Position numbers and translations under genes: made by a program. Below, piece by piece: positions 27,996 through 38,305 of a stretch of 64,000 nucleotides of DNA. Source of the stretch: Mycetocola_B reblochoni (GTDB lineage: Bacteria; Actinomycetota; Actinomycetes; Actinomycetales; Microbacteriaceae); the NCBI RefSeq assembly GCF_003667525.1, contig NZ_RCUW01000002.1, forward strand, positions 248,001 to 312,000. The letters run 5' to 3'. Under the pieces are notes generated by a model. That model was not told the origin of the DNA. It saw only the letters and a program-made list of their open reading frames with translations, and did no database searches. Numbering within the stretch: position 1 is the stretch's first letter; each line of letters begins with the position of its first letter.

Positions 27996-28065
27996 GGACA
28001 CGCGGCGGTGGCGGTTCCGCCTGCACGCGGCGGCAGCGACTCCTCGGACACACGGCGGTGGCACA
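27996..28065. repeat. Three ~25-nt imperfect direct repeats
   Basis: Units beginning at about 27996, 28021 and 28046 share GGACACGCGGCGGTGGC, TGCACGCGGCGGCAGC and GGACACACGGCGGTGGC, each followed by a divergent 8-9 base tail. They fill the convergent gap between the acetyltransferase and thymidine kinase genes. Confidence 0.6.
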
Positions 28066-28102
28066 GTCGCCCCGCGGGGACCGCGACGACCCGCCTCGCC
28101 GC

Positions 28103-28723
28103 TCAGCCGGCCGGTCGATGCCCCATGACGCCGCCCGACTCGGCCAGGTAGCACACGCCACAGAGGGACTCGTAGCCGACGGCCTGGCCGTCGATCGCCA
28201 CCTGGTCGCCGTCGAAGACGAAGACGCCGTCGACCGTGCGGCCGTTGAAGATCGCCTTGCGCCCGCAACGGCAGATCGTCTTGAGCTCCTCCAGACTGTG
28301 CGCCACCTCGAGCAGGCGACGGCTGCCGGGGAAGGCCACCGTCCGGAAGTCCGTGCGGATGCCGTAGGCGAGAACGGGGACGCCCTCCAGCAGGGCGATG
28401 AGCAGCAGGCCGTCGACCTGCGCCTCGGTGAGGAACTGCGCCTCGTCGATGAGCAGACACGAGACGTCCTCACCCGTGGCCAGGCGGAAGGACTCCCTCG
28501 CCGCCTGGAACAGCCGGTAGCTGTCGTCGGACTCGCCGATGATCACGTCGACGACGCGGTCCATGCCCAGCCGCGAGCTGATGCTCTGCTCCGCCTTCGT
28601 GTCGACCGCCGGCTTCGCCAGGAGCACACGGTGCCCGCGTTCCTCGTAGTTGAAGGCCGCCTGCAGCAGCGCCGTCGACTTGCCCGAGTTCATCGCTCCG
28701 TAACGGAAGTACAGCTTCGCCAT
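28103..28723 (-). CDS. tdk: Thymidine kinase (type II)
   Basis: A 206-residue salvage kinase converting thymidine to dTMP, the step before tmk. It shows P-loop GAMNSGKSTALL, LLIDEAQFL, the zinc-binding pairs CRCG and CGVC, and the substrate lasso region. The start ATG shares one base with the mqo stop (TGATG), so the two are coupled. Length and motifs are normal for TK1-like enzymes. Confidence 0.95.
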   Translation of the reverse strand: MAKLYFRYGAMNSGKSTALLQAAFNYEERGHRVLLAKPAVDTKAEQSISSRLGMDRVVDVIIGESDDSYRLFQAARESFRLATGEDVSCLLIDEAQFLTEAQVDGLLLIALLEGVPVLAYGIRTDFRTVAFPGSRRLLEVAHSLEELKTICRCGRKAIFNGRTVDGVFVFDGDQVAIDGQAVGYESLCGVCYLAESGGVMGHRPAG

Positions 28724-30201
28724 CAGAGGCTGATGCCCAGGACCTCGGCCGTCGCGCGCATGGTCTCGTCGGCGGCCCGCGGCCGGTTGTTGAGCGTCGA
28801 TCCGTAGCTGGGGATCAGCCCGCGGATGCCGTCCTCCCAGCCGTCGATGCGGTCGGGGAAGCAGCGGCGCAGGACGTCGAGCATGATCGGGACCGCCGTC
28901 GAGGCGCCGGGGGACGCGCCGAGCAGGCCGGCGATCGTGCCGTCGGCCGACGAGATCACCTCCGTGCCGAACTGCAGCACTCCCCCGCGCTCCGGGTCCT
29001 TCTTCATGACCTGGGCGCGCTGACCGGCGACGATGCGGTACCAGTCCTCCGGCCTCGCCGTGGGCATGAACTCCTGCAGCTCGGCGAACTTCGTCGCCCT
29101 GCTCGCGGTCAGCTGGGAGAGCAGGTACCTGATCAGACCGGGGTTGTCCTTGGCGACGGCGAGCATGGGGACGAGGTTCCCCGGACGGACCTGGGCGACG
29201 ATGTCGAGCAGCCGGCCCTTCTTCAGGAACCGCGGGCTGAACCCCGCGTAGGGGCCGAACAGTAGACTGCGCTGCCCGTCGACCATGCGGGCGTCCAGGT
29301 GGGGGACGGACATCGGCGGCGCACCGACCTTGGCCTGGCTGTACACCTTGGCCTCGTGCGCGGCGACGATCTCCGGGTTGTCGGTGCGCAGGAACTCTCC
29401 CGAGATCGGGAACACTCCGTACCCCTTGATCTCGGGGATGCGGGCCTTCTGCAGCAGCTTGAGCGCCCAACCGCCCGCGCCGACGAAGACGAAGCGCGCG
29501 TTGACCCGCCCCGGCACCCGGCCGAGGAGGTTGCGATAGCCGACCGTCCACGTGCCGTCGGGCTGTTTGCGGAGCGATCGCACCTCGTGGTCGGTGTTCA
29601 GGACCGCGCCCGCCGTCGTGACGGCGTCGAAGAGCTGGTGCGTGAGGGAGCCGAAATCGACGTCCGTCCCCGCGGGGATGCGCGTCGCGGCGAAGGGCTC
29701 GCCGGCGCGACGACGGCGCATGAGCAGGGGCGCCCACTGGTTGATGACGCGGCTGTCCTCGCTGTACTCGATCCCGGCGAAGAGGGGCTGCTCGCGGAGC
29801 ACCTCGTACCGCCGCCGCAGGTAGGCGACGTCCTTCTCGCCGGTGACGAAGGTCATGTGCGGGGTCGAGTTGATGAAGCTCCCGGGGTCGCCAAGTGAGC
29901 CGTCACGGACGAGGCTCGCCCAGAACTGCCTGCTGACCTGGAACTGCTCGTTGATGCCGATCGCCTTGGCCGGGTCGAGCGTGCCGTCGGCCGACTCCGA
30001 CATGTAGTTCAGCTCGCACAGGGCGGCGTGACCGGTGCCCGCGTTGTTCCACGGGTTCGACGACTCCTGGGCGACGTCGCCCAGGCGCTCGAACACCTGG
30101 ACCGACCAGTCCGGCTGGAGTCGCGTGATGAGCGAGGCGAGGGTGGCGCTCATGATCCCGCCACCGATCAGGACAACATCGACCGTTTTCTCCGAGGACA
30201 T
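28723..30201 (-). CDS. mqo: Malate:quinone oxidoreductase
   Basis: A 492-residue FAD enzyme at the membrane that oxidises malate to oxaloacetate and passes electrons to quinone. The N-terminal FAD motif is VVLIGGGIMSATLASLI, followed by the Mqo family strings SSNPWNNAGTGHAALCEL and NEQFQVSRQFW, and the C-terminal GASPGASTAV. It replaces or supplements NAD-linked malate dehydrogenase, as in corynebacteria and many Micrococcales. The ATG at 30201 follows AGAGGGC. Confidence 0.97.
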   Translation of the reverse strand: MSSEKTVDVVLIGGGIMSATLASLITRLQPDWSVQVFERLGDVAQESSNPWNNAGTGHAALCELNYMSESADGTLDPAKAIGINEQFQVSRQFWASLVRDGSLGDPGSFINSTPHMTFVTGEKDVAYLRRRYEVLREQPLFAGIEYSEDSRVINQWAPLLMRRRRAGEPFAATRIPAGTDVDFGSLTHQLFDAVTTAGAVLNTDHEVRSLRKQPDGTWTVGYRNLLGRVPGRVNARFVFVGAGGWALKLLQKARIPEIKGYGVFPISGEFLRTDNPEIVAAHEAKVYSQAKVGAPPMSVPHLDARMVDGQRSLLFGPYAGFSPRFLKKGRLLDIVAQVRPGNLVPMLAVAKDNPGLIRYLLSQLTASRATKFAELQEFMPTARPEDWYRIVAGQRAQVMKKDPERGGVLQFGTEVISSADGTIAGLLGASPGASTAVPIMLDVLRRCFPDRIDGWEDGIRGLIPSYGSTLNNRPRAADETMRATAEVLGISL

Positions 30202-30236
30202 GCCCTCTAGTCTATGTCGCCGCCCCCGACGCGGAC

Positions 30237-30277
30237 GACGGCCCCCGCACAGCCGCGCGGGCCGGACGGGGGCCGTC
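30237..30277 (-). terminator. Terminator downstream of asd
   Basis: 11-bp stem GACGGCCCCCG / CGGGGGCCGTC (30237-30247 with 30267-30277) between the asd stop and the mqo start, both on the minus strand. Confidence 0.7.
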
Positions 30278-30298
30278 GAGGGACGACGGGGGCGACGG

Positions 30299-31360
30299 TC
30301 AGGCGACCGCCTCGGCGCGCCGTGCGACGATGGCCTCCGCGATCTGGACGGCGTTCAGCGCGGCGCCCTTGCGGAGGTTGTCGTTCGAGATGAACAGTGC
30401 CAGACCCCGGCCGGCCGGCGCGGCCTGATCGGCGCGGATACGGCCGACGTAGGACGGGTCGGTCCCGGCAGCCGTGAGGGGGGTGGGCACATCGCTGAGC
30501 GTGACACCGGGGGCGTCGGCGAGCAGCTGCGTCGCCCGCTCCGGGCTGAGCTCGCGGGCGAACTCCACGTTGATGCTCAGCGAGTGGCCGGTGAAGACGG
30601 GCACGCGCACGCAGGTGCCCGACACCCGCAGCTCCGGCAGGCCGAGGATCTTGCGGCTCTCGTTGCGCAGCTTCTTCTCCTCGTCGGTCTCGCCCTCGCC
30701 GTCGTCGACGATCGAGCCGGCCAGCGGGATGACGTCGAAGGCGATGGGGGCCACGTAGATGGCCGGAGCGGGCAGCTCCACGGCCGAGCCGTCGTGCACC
30801 AGGTCGAGCAGGCGGCCGCTGGCGACGGCTGCCGACGCCTGCCCGGCGAGCTCCTCCGCCCCGGCGAGACCCGAGCCGGACACGGCCTGGTAGGTGCTGA
30901 CGGTGAGCCGCTCCAGCCCGGCCTCACGGTCGAGGACGGTCAGCACGGGCATCGCGGCCATGGTCGTGCAGTTCGGGTTGGCGATGATGCCGATCTCGGC
31001 GTCACCGATCGCCTCGGGGTTGACCTCGCTGACGACGAGCGGAACGCGGGGGTCCATGCGCCAGGCGCTGGAGTTGTCGACGACGAGCGCTCCGGCCTCG
31101 GCAAAGCGGGGCGCGTGGGCGCGCGAACCGGTGGCGCCGGCCGAGAACAGGGCGATGTCGATGCCCGCGGGGTCGGCCGTGGCCACGTCCTCGACCGTGT
31201 AGTCGCGGCCGCGGAAGGTGATCGTGCTGCCGGCCGAGCGCGCCGTGGCGAAGAACCGGATGTCCTCGACCGGGAACTCGCGCTCCTCCAGCAGCGTCCG
31301 CATGACCTTTCCGACCTGACCCGTTGCACCGACAACGCCGAGGCGCACACCGTTCGACAT
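30299..31360 (-). CDS. asd: Aspartate-semialdehyde dehydrogenase
   Basis: A 353-residue enzyme reducing aspartyl phosphate to aspartate semialdehyde, the branch point for lysine/DAP, threonine and methionine. GATGQVGKVM is the NADP loop, NPNCTTMA holds catalytic Cys131, and the downstream GHSLSINVEFAREL contains the active-site His. The ATG follows AAGGGATC. It lies 163 bases from lysC on the same strand and likely shares its promoter or has its own in the gap. Confidence 0.97.
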   Translation of the reverse strand: MSNGVRLGVVGATGQVGKVMRTLLEEREFPVEDIRFFATARSAGSTITFRGRDYTVEDVATADPAGIDIALFSAGATGSRAHAPRFAEAGALVVDNSSAWRMDPRVPLVVSEVNPEAIGDAEIGIIANPNCTTMAAMPVLTVLDREAGLERLTVSTYQAVSGSGLAGAEELAGQASAAVASGRLLDLVHDGSAVELPAPAIYVAPIAFDVIPLAGSIVDDGEGETDEEKKLRNESRKILGLPELRVSGTCVRVPVFTGHSLSINVEFARELSPERATQLLADAPGVTLSDVPTPLTAAGTDPSYVGRIRADQAAPAGRGLALFISNDNLRKGAALNAVQIAEAIVARRAEAVA

Positions 31361-31523
31361 TCTGATCCCTTACCTGTCCCTGAGGCGACGGCGGTTGCCG
31401 CCGCGACGTGTTCGACTAGCTTACGGCGAGACGCCGCCCCGGGCACGGCCCGCCGACGCGCGCGGACGCGTTACCGGACGCGATGACGCCCATGTGGGCG
31501 GCGCGCCCCGGCGGGGTGCGAGC

Positions 31524-32789
<1,266 letters not shown>

Positions 32790-32972
32790 GTATTGACTCC
32801 TGTGTTGCGGGGGGCCTGAGATCCGCGGGCGGCGCCGGGTCCACCGGGGCGTGGGATCTGCGGGGCGTGAGCTCTCAGTCTAGGGCTCAGCCGATCACGG
32901 CAGCGGAATGGCGGAGGTGACGGGAGCGGGTGGCGGTCCGCCCCGGGACTGATCCGGCGCGATCCGCGGTGC

Positions 32973-33569
32973 TCAGCGGAGGGTCGTCCGCCCCTCGAAG
33001 GCACGCCCCAGGGTGACCTCGTCGGCGTACTCGAGGTCCCCGCCGACCGGGAGCCCCGAGGCGAGGCGGCTCACCCGGATCTCGAGGGTCGTGAGCAGAC
33101 GGGTGAGGTAGGTCGCCGTGGCCTCGCCCTCCAGGTTGGGGTCGGTGGCGAGGATGACTTCCGTGACGCTCGCGTCGGCCAGTCGCTGCATGAGCGGCTG
33201 GATGCTGAGGTCGTCGGGTCCGATGCCGTCGATGGGGCTGATCGCGCCGCCGAGGACGTGGTACAGCCCGCGGAACTCGCGGGTCCGTTCGATGGCGGCG
33301 ACGTCCTTGGACTCCTCGACGACGCAGATGATGGTGCTGTCGCGGCGCGGGTCGCGGCAGATCCCGCAGGTCTCCTGCTCGGAGACATTGCCGCAGATGC
33401 GGCAGAACTTGATGTTCTCTCGCACCGTGGCCAGGAGCTCGGCCAGGCGGGTGACGTCGAGGTTCTCCGTCTGCACGATGTGGAAGGCGATGCGCTGGGC
33501 CGATTTGGGGCCGATGCCCGGGAGGCGGCTGAACTCGTCGATCAGGTCCTGAACGATTCCCTCGTACAC
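32973..33569 (-). CDS. recR: Recombination protein RecR
   Basis: A 198-residue RecFOR pathway protein that binds DNA and helps load RecA at gaps. It shows the helix-hairpin-helix LPGIGPKSAQRIAFH, the zinc finger CRICGN...CGIC, the Toprim segment (VVEESKDVAAIE, LYHVLGG) and the Walker B-like C-terminal region. The GTG start lies 3 bases after the dnaX stop, the classic dnaX-recR pairing. Confidence 0.97.
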   Translation of the reverse strand: MYEGIVQDLIDEFSRLPGIGPKSAQRIAFHIVQTENLDVTRLAELLATVRENIKFCRICGNVSEQETCGICRDPRRDSTIICVVEESKDVAAIERTREFRGLYHVLGGAISPIDGIGPDDLSIQPLMQRLADASVTEVILATDPNLEGEATATYLTRLLTTLEIRVSRLASGLPVGGDLEYADEVTLGRAFEGRTTLR

Positions 33570-33572
33570 GGG

Positions 33573-36263
33573 TCAGGCCTCTCTGCTGAATCGGGACGGC
33601 GGGGTGTAGGGCTCTTCCTCGAGGAAGTGGGCGTTCAGCAGCTCGCGCACCACGGACTCGCCGTAGCGGCGGGACTGCGCGGGGTGCTCGCTGCCGGCGG
33701 TCGGCACGGCCGTCAGCCGCCCGGACGCGGTACGACTCCCCCCGGATCGCGGGGACGGGGCACCGGGGGCACCCGGCTCGGCGTCGGGGACGGCACGGAC
33801 GTGGCTCGCCGCCGCGGTCCCTACGGTCGGGGACGACGGCCGTGACCAGGCGTTCGCCGCGCCGCCGACGTGATCGTCCGGCCCGCCGTCCATGGGGTCG
33901 GGGTAGGGCGGCTCGTCCTCGGGCGGGGGGACGTCGTCCGCGTGGGCCGCGGGTCCGCGCGGCTCCGCTCCCGTGGCTCGCGCGACGCCGTGGTCCGCGC
34001 CGGGTGCCGAGCTGTGCTGCGCCGTGGCCGGCCGACCGCCGGATGCCCGGCCCGCCTGCGGTCCGGCATCGTCCGCGCGGGTCGAACCGGGGATCGACAC
34101 GACGTCCCAGCCGGAGGACGGTGCGGAGGCGTCGGCACCGGACGCAGCGGGAGCCGATGCGGACGGCCGCGTTGCCGACGTACCCGGCCCGCTCTGCCCG
34201 GCGTCGTCCGCGCGGGCCGCGGCGGGGGCCACCGGCGCCGTGTCCGCGACGGTACCGGCCGGGCCGCTCGTGCCGGACGGGCCGGTCTCGGGGGCCGACC
34301 CACCCGGACCACCCGGACCACCGGGAGCGCGACGGGCGATGAACCTGACCTCGACTCCGAGGACCGCGGTGATCGCCTCGCGGAGCCGGGCGGAGGGCCC
34401 GCCGTCGGCGGGACGGTGCTTGAAGCTCTCGACGTCGCCCGCGCTCGGGAACTCGAGCACGAGAACGCCGTCCGAACGGTAGTCGAGGATGCTGGCCGTC
34501 GCGGCGATGACCCACGCGGGCCTGTCCGCCTCCGACAGCGAGTCGAGGATCTGCGGCCAGGCGTCCCTGACGCGCTGGAGCGTGACCTCGCCGCCGACCG
34601 CGGTCGCGGGGGGTGTCTGCGCTTCGGCTGCGGGGGCCTGGGCCGCTCGGGTGCCAGACCCGGCGCCGGCTCCGCTCGGGGCATCGCCGGGGATGGCCTC
34701 CCGAGGCGCGGCGTCCGCGGGGGCGACGGCATCGCTCGCCTCGTCGTCGGACGCAGCGCCGTCGCTCGCCGCCGGGCGACCGTCCTGCTCGGGAGCCGAC
34801 GGGGCCGGGTCGGGGGACGGCGCCGTGCCGAGCGGGATCCCCCACGCCGCGTGGACCGCATGGACGTCCGGCACCGCCGAGGCACCCGAGGGCGCGGGAC
34901 CGTCGCCCCGTGCCGCGTCCTGTGCAGGCCCCGCGGCGTCAGACGATGACGCGACGTCCGCGGGCGCGGGCGCTGCTCCCGATCGGGCGGGGGCGGGGGT
35001 GGCAGCAGCTCGCGGCGGAACCGCCGCGGCGGCGGGCGAGGAAACGGTGGGCGCAGGGGGCGTCGCCGCGTCGGGTGCGGACGTGGCGGCCGGCCGCGAT
35101 GAGGCCGCCGGGACGGCCGTCGCCCCCGGGGCGCGGCCCTGCTCGGCGGGGGCATCGCCCTGGGCGAGCAGCACCAGGATGCGGGCGATCATGAGCTCCA
35201 GGTGCAGCTTCGGCGATGTCGCGCCGCTCATCTCGCTGAGCGCCCGGTTGACGATGTCCGCCGTGCGGCTCATCGCCGCCCGGCCGAAGGTCTCCGCCTG
35301 GGCGGCCATGTGGTCAATCTCGTCCTGCGGGACGCCGCGAAGCACACCCGCGGCGTTGTCCCCCGTGGCCGAGACGACGATCAGGTCGCGCAAGCGCTCC
35401 AGCAGGTCGTCCACGAAACGACGGGGGTCCTGTCCGGTCTGGACGACCTTGTCGACCCCGGCGAAGGCACGCGAGGAGTCGGCGGCCGCCAGGGCGTCGA
35501 TGACCTCGTCGAGCAGCGAGGCGTGGGTGTAGCCCAGCAGTGCAACCGCCCGCTCGTACGCCAGAACGGAGCTCTCGGACCCCGCGATGAGCTGGTCGAG
35601 CAGCGAGAGCGTGTCGCGCACGGACCCGCCGCCGCCGCGCACCACGAGCGGCAGCACCCCGCCCTCGGCGGTCAGCGACTCGGCCTCGAGCAGCTGCTGC
35701 AGGTAGTCGAGCATCACAGCAGGGGGGACGAGCCGGAACGGGTAGTGGTGGGTGCGGGAGCGGATCGTGCCGATGACCTTGTCGGGCTCGGTCGTGGCGA
35801 AGATGAACTTGACGTGCTCCGGCGGCTCCTCGACGATCTTCAGCAGTGCGTTGAAGCCCTGCGGCGTGACCATGTGCGCCTCGTCGAGGATGAAGATCTT
35901 GAAGCGGTCGCGCGCCGGGGCGAAGATCGCCCGCTCGCGCAGCTCGCGGGCGTCGTCGACGCCGTTGTGGCTGGCCGCGTCGATCTCGACGACGTCCATG
36001 GAGCCGCCGCCGCCGCGTCCCAGCTCGACGCAGCTGTCGCACCGGCCGCACGGTGTGTCCGTCGGGCCCTCGGCGCAGTTGAGGCAGCGCGCCAGGATAC
36101 GGGCCGAGGTGGTCTTGCCGCAGCCGCGGGGACCGCTGAACAGGTACGCGTGATTGACCCGGTCCGACCGGAGCGCCGTCCGCAGCGGATCGGTCACCTG
36201 GGACTGGCCGATCATCTCGGCGAAGGTCTCTGGCCGGTAGCGGCGATACAGGGCGGTAACCAC
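33573..36263 (-). CDS. dnaX: DNA polymerase III gamma/tau subunit
   Basis: An 896-residue clamp-loader ATPase. The N-terminal 370 residues are a standard AAA+ module: LYRRYRPETFAEMIGQ, Walker A GPRGCGKTT, zinc-binding CLNC...CGRC..C, Walker B FILDEAHM and SRC-like TIRSRTHHYPF. A very long Ala/Pro/Asp-rich, low-complexity linker follows, interrupted by a small folded domain (about 575-660, VRDAWPQILDSLSEADRPAW). A conserved short end (VVRELLNAHFLEEE) probably contacts the polymerase. GTG start with GGGGAC upstream. No slippery A-run for a gamma frameshift was seen, so only the tau-like form is expected. Confidence 0.95.
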   Translation of the reverse strand: MVTALYRRYRPETFAEMIGQSQVTDPLRTALRSDRVNHAYLFSGPRGCGKTTSARILARCLNCAEGPTDTPCGRCDSCVELGRGGGGSMDVVEIDAASHNGVDDARELRERAIFAPARDRFKIFILDEAHMVTPQGFNALLKIVEEPPEHVKFIFATTEPDKVIGTIRSRTHHYPFRLVPPAVMLDYLQQLLEAESLTAEGGVLPLVVRGGGGSVRDTLSLLDQLIAGSESSVLAYERAVALLGYTHASLLDEVIDALAAADSSRAFAGVDKVVQTGQDPRRFVDDLLERLRDLIVVSATGDNAAGVLRGVPQDEIDHMAAQAETFGRAAMSRTADIVNRALSEMSGATSPKLHLELMIARILVLLAQGDAPAEQGRAPGATAVPAASSRPAATSAPDAATPPAPTVSSPAAAAVPPRAAATPAPARSGAAPAPADVASSSDAAGPAQDAARGDGPAPSGASAVPDVHAVHAAWGIPLGTAPSPDPAPSAPEQDGRPAASDGAASDDEASDAVAPADAAPREAIPGDAPSGAGAGSGTRAAQAPAAEAQTPPATAVGGEVTLQRVRDAWPQILDSLSEADRPAWVIAATASILDYRSDGVLVLEFPSAGDVESFKHRPADGGPSARLREAITAVLGVEVRFIARRAPGGPGGPGGSAPETGPSGTSGPAGTVADTAPVAPAAARADDAGQSGPGTSATRPSASAPAASGADASAPSSGWDVVSIPGSTRADDAGPQAGRASGGRPATAQHSSAPGADHGVARATGAEPRGPAAHADDVPPPEDEPPYPDPMDGGPDDHVGGAANAWSRPSSPTVGTAAASHVRAVPDAEPGAPGAPSPRSGGSRTASGRLTAVPTAGSEHPAQSRRYGESVVRELLNAHFLEEEPYTPPSRFSREA

Positions 36264-36340
36264 GTCCCCATCGTAGTTGCCACCGCCGACACCCGGTCAC
36301 GGCCGAGAGCGAACGCGACCGCGACCTCGACCTCGACCGC

Positions 36341-37420
36341 TCAGGCGATGGCGCCTCCCCCGCGCCGCCCTGCCGACTCCGCGCGCGCGGCCCGCAGCCG
36401 CGCCGACGCCGAGGAGGCCAGCCGCCGCCAGGTGCGATCCCTGACGAAGATGAAGTCGAGCGCGATCATCGCGAGGGAGAACCACGGCAGCCCCATGAGC
36501 ACCGCGATGCCCACGTGGAAGCTCATGATCCCCAGCAGCGCGACGATCCGCGTCGGCCGCGTGAGCAGCATCATCGGGAAGCACAGCTGGAGGATGATCG
36601 ACCCCCAGGTGAACGCCGTCACCGCGGGACCCCAGGCGGTGGCCAGATCGCTGAGCACCGGCCAGGTGCCGAACCGCTCCGTCATCAGCGGGTTGTACAC
36701 CGCGTAGCCGCCCGACCAGGGGTCGCCGCCCGCCTTGTACAGCGCGCCCGAGACGTACACGAAGGACACCTGCGCGGTGAGCACCACGAGCGTGAGGTTG
36801 TGCAACGCGTTCGAGATCGGAGTGGGGAGGACCGTGCGCCAGCCCGCGCGTGCCCTCCTCCCGGCGTCGAGGGACCAGCGCGCCGCCGGGTCGGCGAAGA
36901 GCAGGAAGAACAGGGCGATGCGGTACATGTTGTCGCCCTGGTCACCGACCGCGTCGTTGACCTCGATGAAGCTCACCCAGAGGACCAGGTAGACCGGCAG
37001 GACCAGATTGAAGCGCCAGCCGAGCGTCACGAGCACGGCGAGGACCATCAGCACGAGGTACAGCAGCGTGAAGGCGACGTCGTCCAGCATCACCGAGTGG
37101 AACGAGCTGAACAGCCAGATCGACGGGAACGCGCTCACCGGGTCGGAGGCCTCCCCGTTCCAGGCGGAGCCGGAGCCGAAGGTGTACAGCCGGGTCGCGA
37201 AGTTGCTCAGCAGCAGCCCCAGGCCGGTGAGCCCGAAGATGATGCGCGTCACCGCGAGACCGTACAGCGCCTTCTTCGAGTCGAGCAGCCACGCCTCCCC
37301 CGCCAGCTGAATCCGGCGCAGGCCCGACGCCCCCGCCCTGGCCCCGTCGGCCGCGGCCGACGCCATCGCCCGGGGAAGCGCCCGCAGCACGGACAGCGCC
37401 GCGCGCCCCCGCCCGCTCAC
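36341..37420 (-). CDS. HTTM-domain membrane protein (SdpB / gamma-carboxylase-like)
   Basis: A 359-residue polytopic protein with at least six hydrophobic segments (LAVTRIIFGLTGLGLLLS, LLYLVLMVLAVLVTLGW, LVLPVYLVLWVSF, IALFFLLFADP and others). It has the HTTM-type signature DQGDNMYRIALFFLLFAD and VSGALYKAGGD. HTTM proteins share the vitamin K-dependent gamma-carboxylase membrane fold and include Bacillus SdpB. The start overlaps the DUF5819 stop (ATGA), so the two are made together. Function in actinobacteria is unknown. Confidence 0.85.
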   Translation of the reverse strand: MSGRGRAALSVLRALPRAMASAAADGARAGASGLRRIQLAGEAWLLDSKKALYGLAVTRIIFGLTGLGLLLSNFATRLYTFGSGSAWNGEASDPVSAFPSIWLFSSFHSVMLDDVAFTLLYLVLMVLAVLVTLGWRFNLVLPVYLVLWVSFIEVNDAVGDQGDNMYRIALFFLLFADPAARWSLDAGRRARAGWRTVLPTPISNALHNLTLVVLTAQVSFVYVSGALYKAGGDPWSGGYAVYNPLMTERFGTWPVLSDLATAWGPAVTAFTWGSIILQLCFPMMLLTRPTRIVALLGIMSFHVGIAVLMGLPWFSLAMIALDFIFVRDRTWRRLASSASARLRAARAESAGRRGGGAIA

Positions 37421-38166
37421 TTCTCGAGCCTCTCGTAGGCGCGGAGGAAGACGTCGCGGAAGCTGTCCGACGACTGTCCCTCCTCCACGACGGGGCCCCG
37501 CCAGCCCGTGGCGGCGTTCTGCGCCTCCGGCCGGACGGCGTCGGGGTCGTTGCGTTCGGCGAACGGGATGATGTTCTGCCGGCTGGAGCGGAACTGGACC
37601 TGCTCGACGCCGTCACCCCAGATCGCGTACGCCACCTGACTGGCGTACGCGGTCGTCCGACGCTCCTGCGCCAGGTAGGCGGCGACCTCGTCCTCCGTGG
37701 CGTGGCCCTCCAGTTCCGCGGCCATCCGCGTCTCCCAGTCGTCCTTGTAGTAGTTGAGCGCGGCGACCTCCTTGCCGGCTTCGTCGAGCTTGTCCCACGC
37801 GCCCTTGAACCGGCTCGACACGTCGATCGCCTGGATCCCTCCCCGCGGCGGGGTGAGGGTGCTCCGGATCATCGACACCTCGACGTCGGTGGCGCTGACC
37901 CAGTCCGTCGTCTCCCCGTCCGCGACCGCGCGGACGTCGAGACGGTAGTCGCCGTTGATCGGCTCGGGGGCGAAAACGCTCCACGATTGCCCGAACAGGG
38001 GGAGCATGTACGACGACAGCGCGGTCCCAGGCACCACCTCGCGCAGCGGCGCGCGCGGGGCGATCCAGAGGAAGCTGGCGAAGACGTGCCAGGCGGTCAG
38101 CACCACAAGGGCGTAGAGGACCACACGCGTGAGAACGCTGCGGCGGGGTGCGACTCGTTCGGTCAC
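37417..38166 (-). CDS. DUF5819 membrane-anchored protein, partner of HTTM protein
   Basis: A 249-residue protein with one N-terminal helix (VVLYALVVLTAWHVFASFLW) and an extracytoplasmic domain containing YMLPLFGQSWSVFAPEPIN, the DUF5819 hallmark. The GTG at 38166 has a good GAAGGATGA site; the frame is open further upstream, but that region is the terminator of the surface-protein gene. DUF5819 proteins resemble SdpA, which works with SdpB on the SdpC toxin precursor in Bacillus. No SdpC-like substrate is adjacent here, so the analogy is structural only. Confidence 0.82.
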   Translation of the reverse strand: MTERVAPRRSVLTRVVLYALVVLTAWHVFASFLWIAPRAPLREVVPGTALSSYMLPLFGQSWSVFAPEPINGDYRLDVRAVADGETTDWVSATDVEVSMIRSTLTPPRGGIQAIDVSSRFKGAWDKLDEAGKEVAALNYYKDDWETRMAAELEGHATEDEVAAYLAQERRTTAYASQVAYAIWGDGVEQVQFRSSRQNIIPFAERNDPDAVRPEAQNAATGWRGPVVEEGQSSDSFRDVFLRAYERLEK

Positions 38167-38260
38167 GGGATCATCCTTCGGGGCGCGATCGGGGACGGGA
38201 CGGTCCGGCTCCGCGCGGATCCCGCACGAGCTCGCGCCGGCGGGGCCGGAGACCGGACGA

Positions 38261-38292
38261 TGCTCCGGGCGGTGCGAACACCGCCCGGAGCA
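38261..38292 (-). terminator. UUCG-loop terminator of the large surface-protein gene
   Basis: Perfect 14-bp stem (38261-38274 with 38279-38292) closed on the minus strand by a TTCG tetraloop, 14 bases past the surface-protein stop codon. Confidence 0.9.
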
Positions 38293-38305
38293 CCTGGGGA
38301 CGACG

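Noticed and set aside
32790..32972. Lysine riboswitch or leader peptide ahead of lysC
   Set aside because: No conserved riboswitch core, lysine-rich peptide or attenuator hairpin could be made out.
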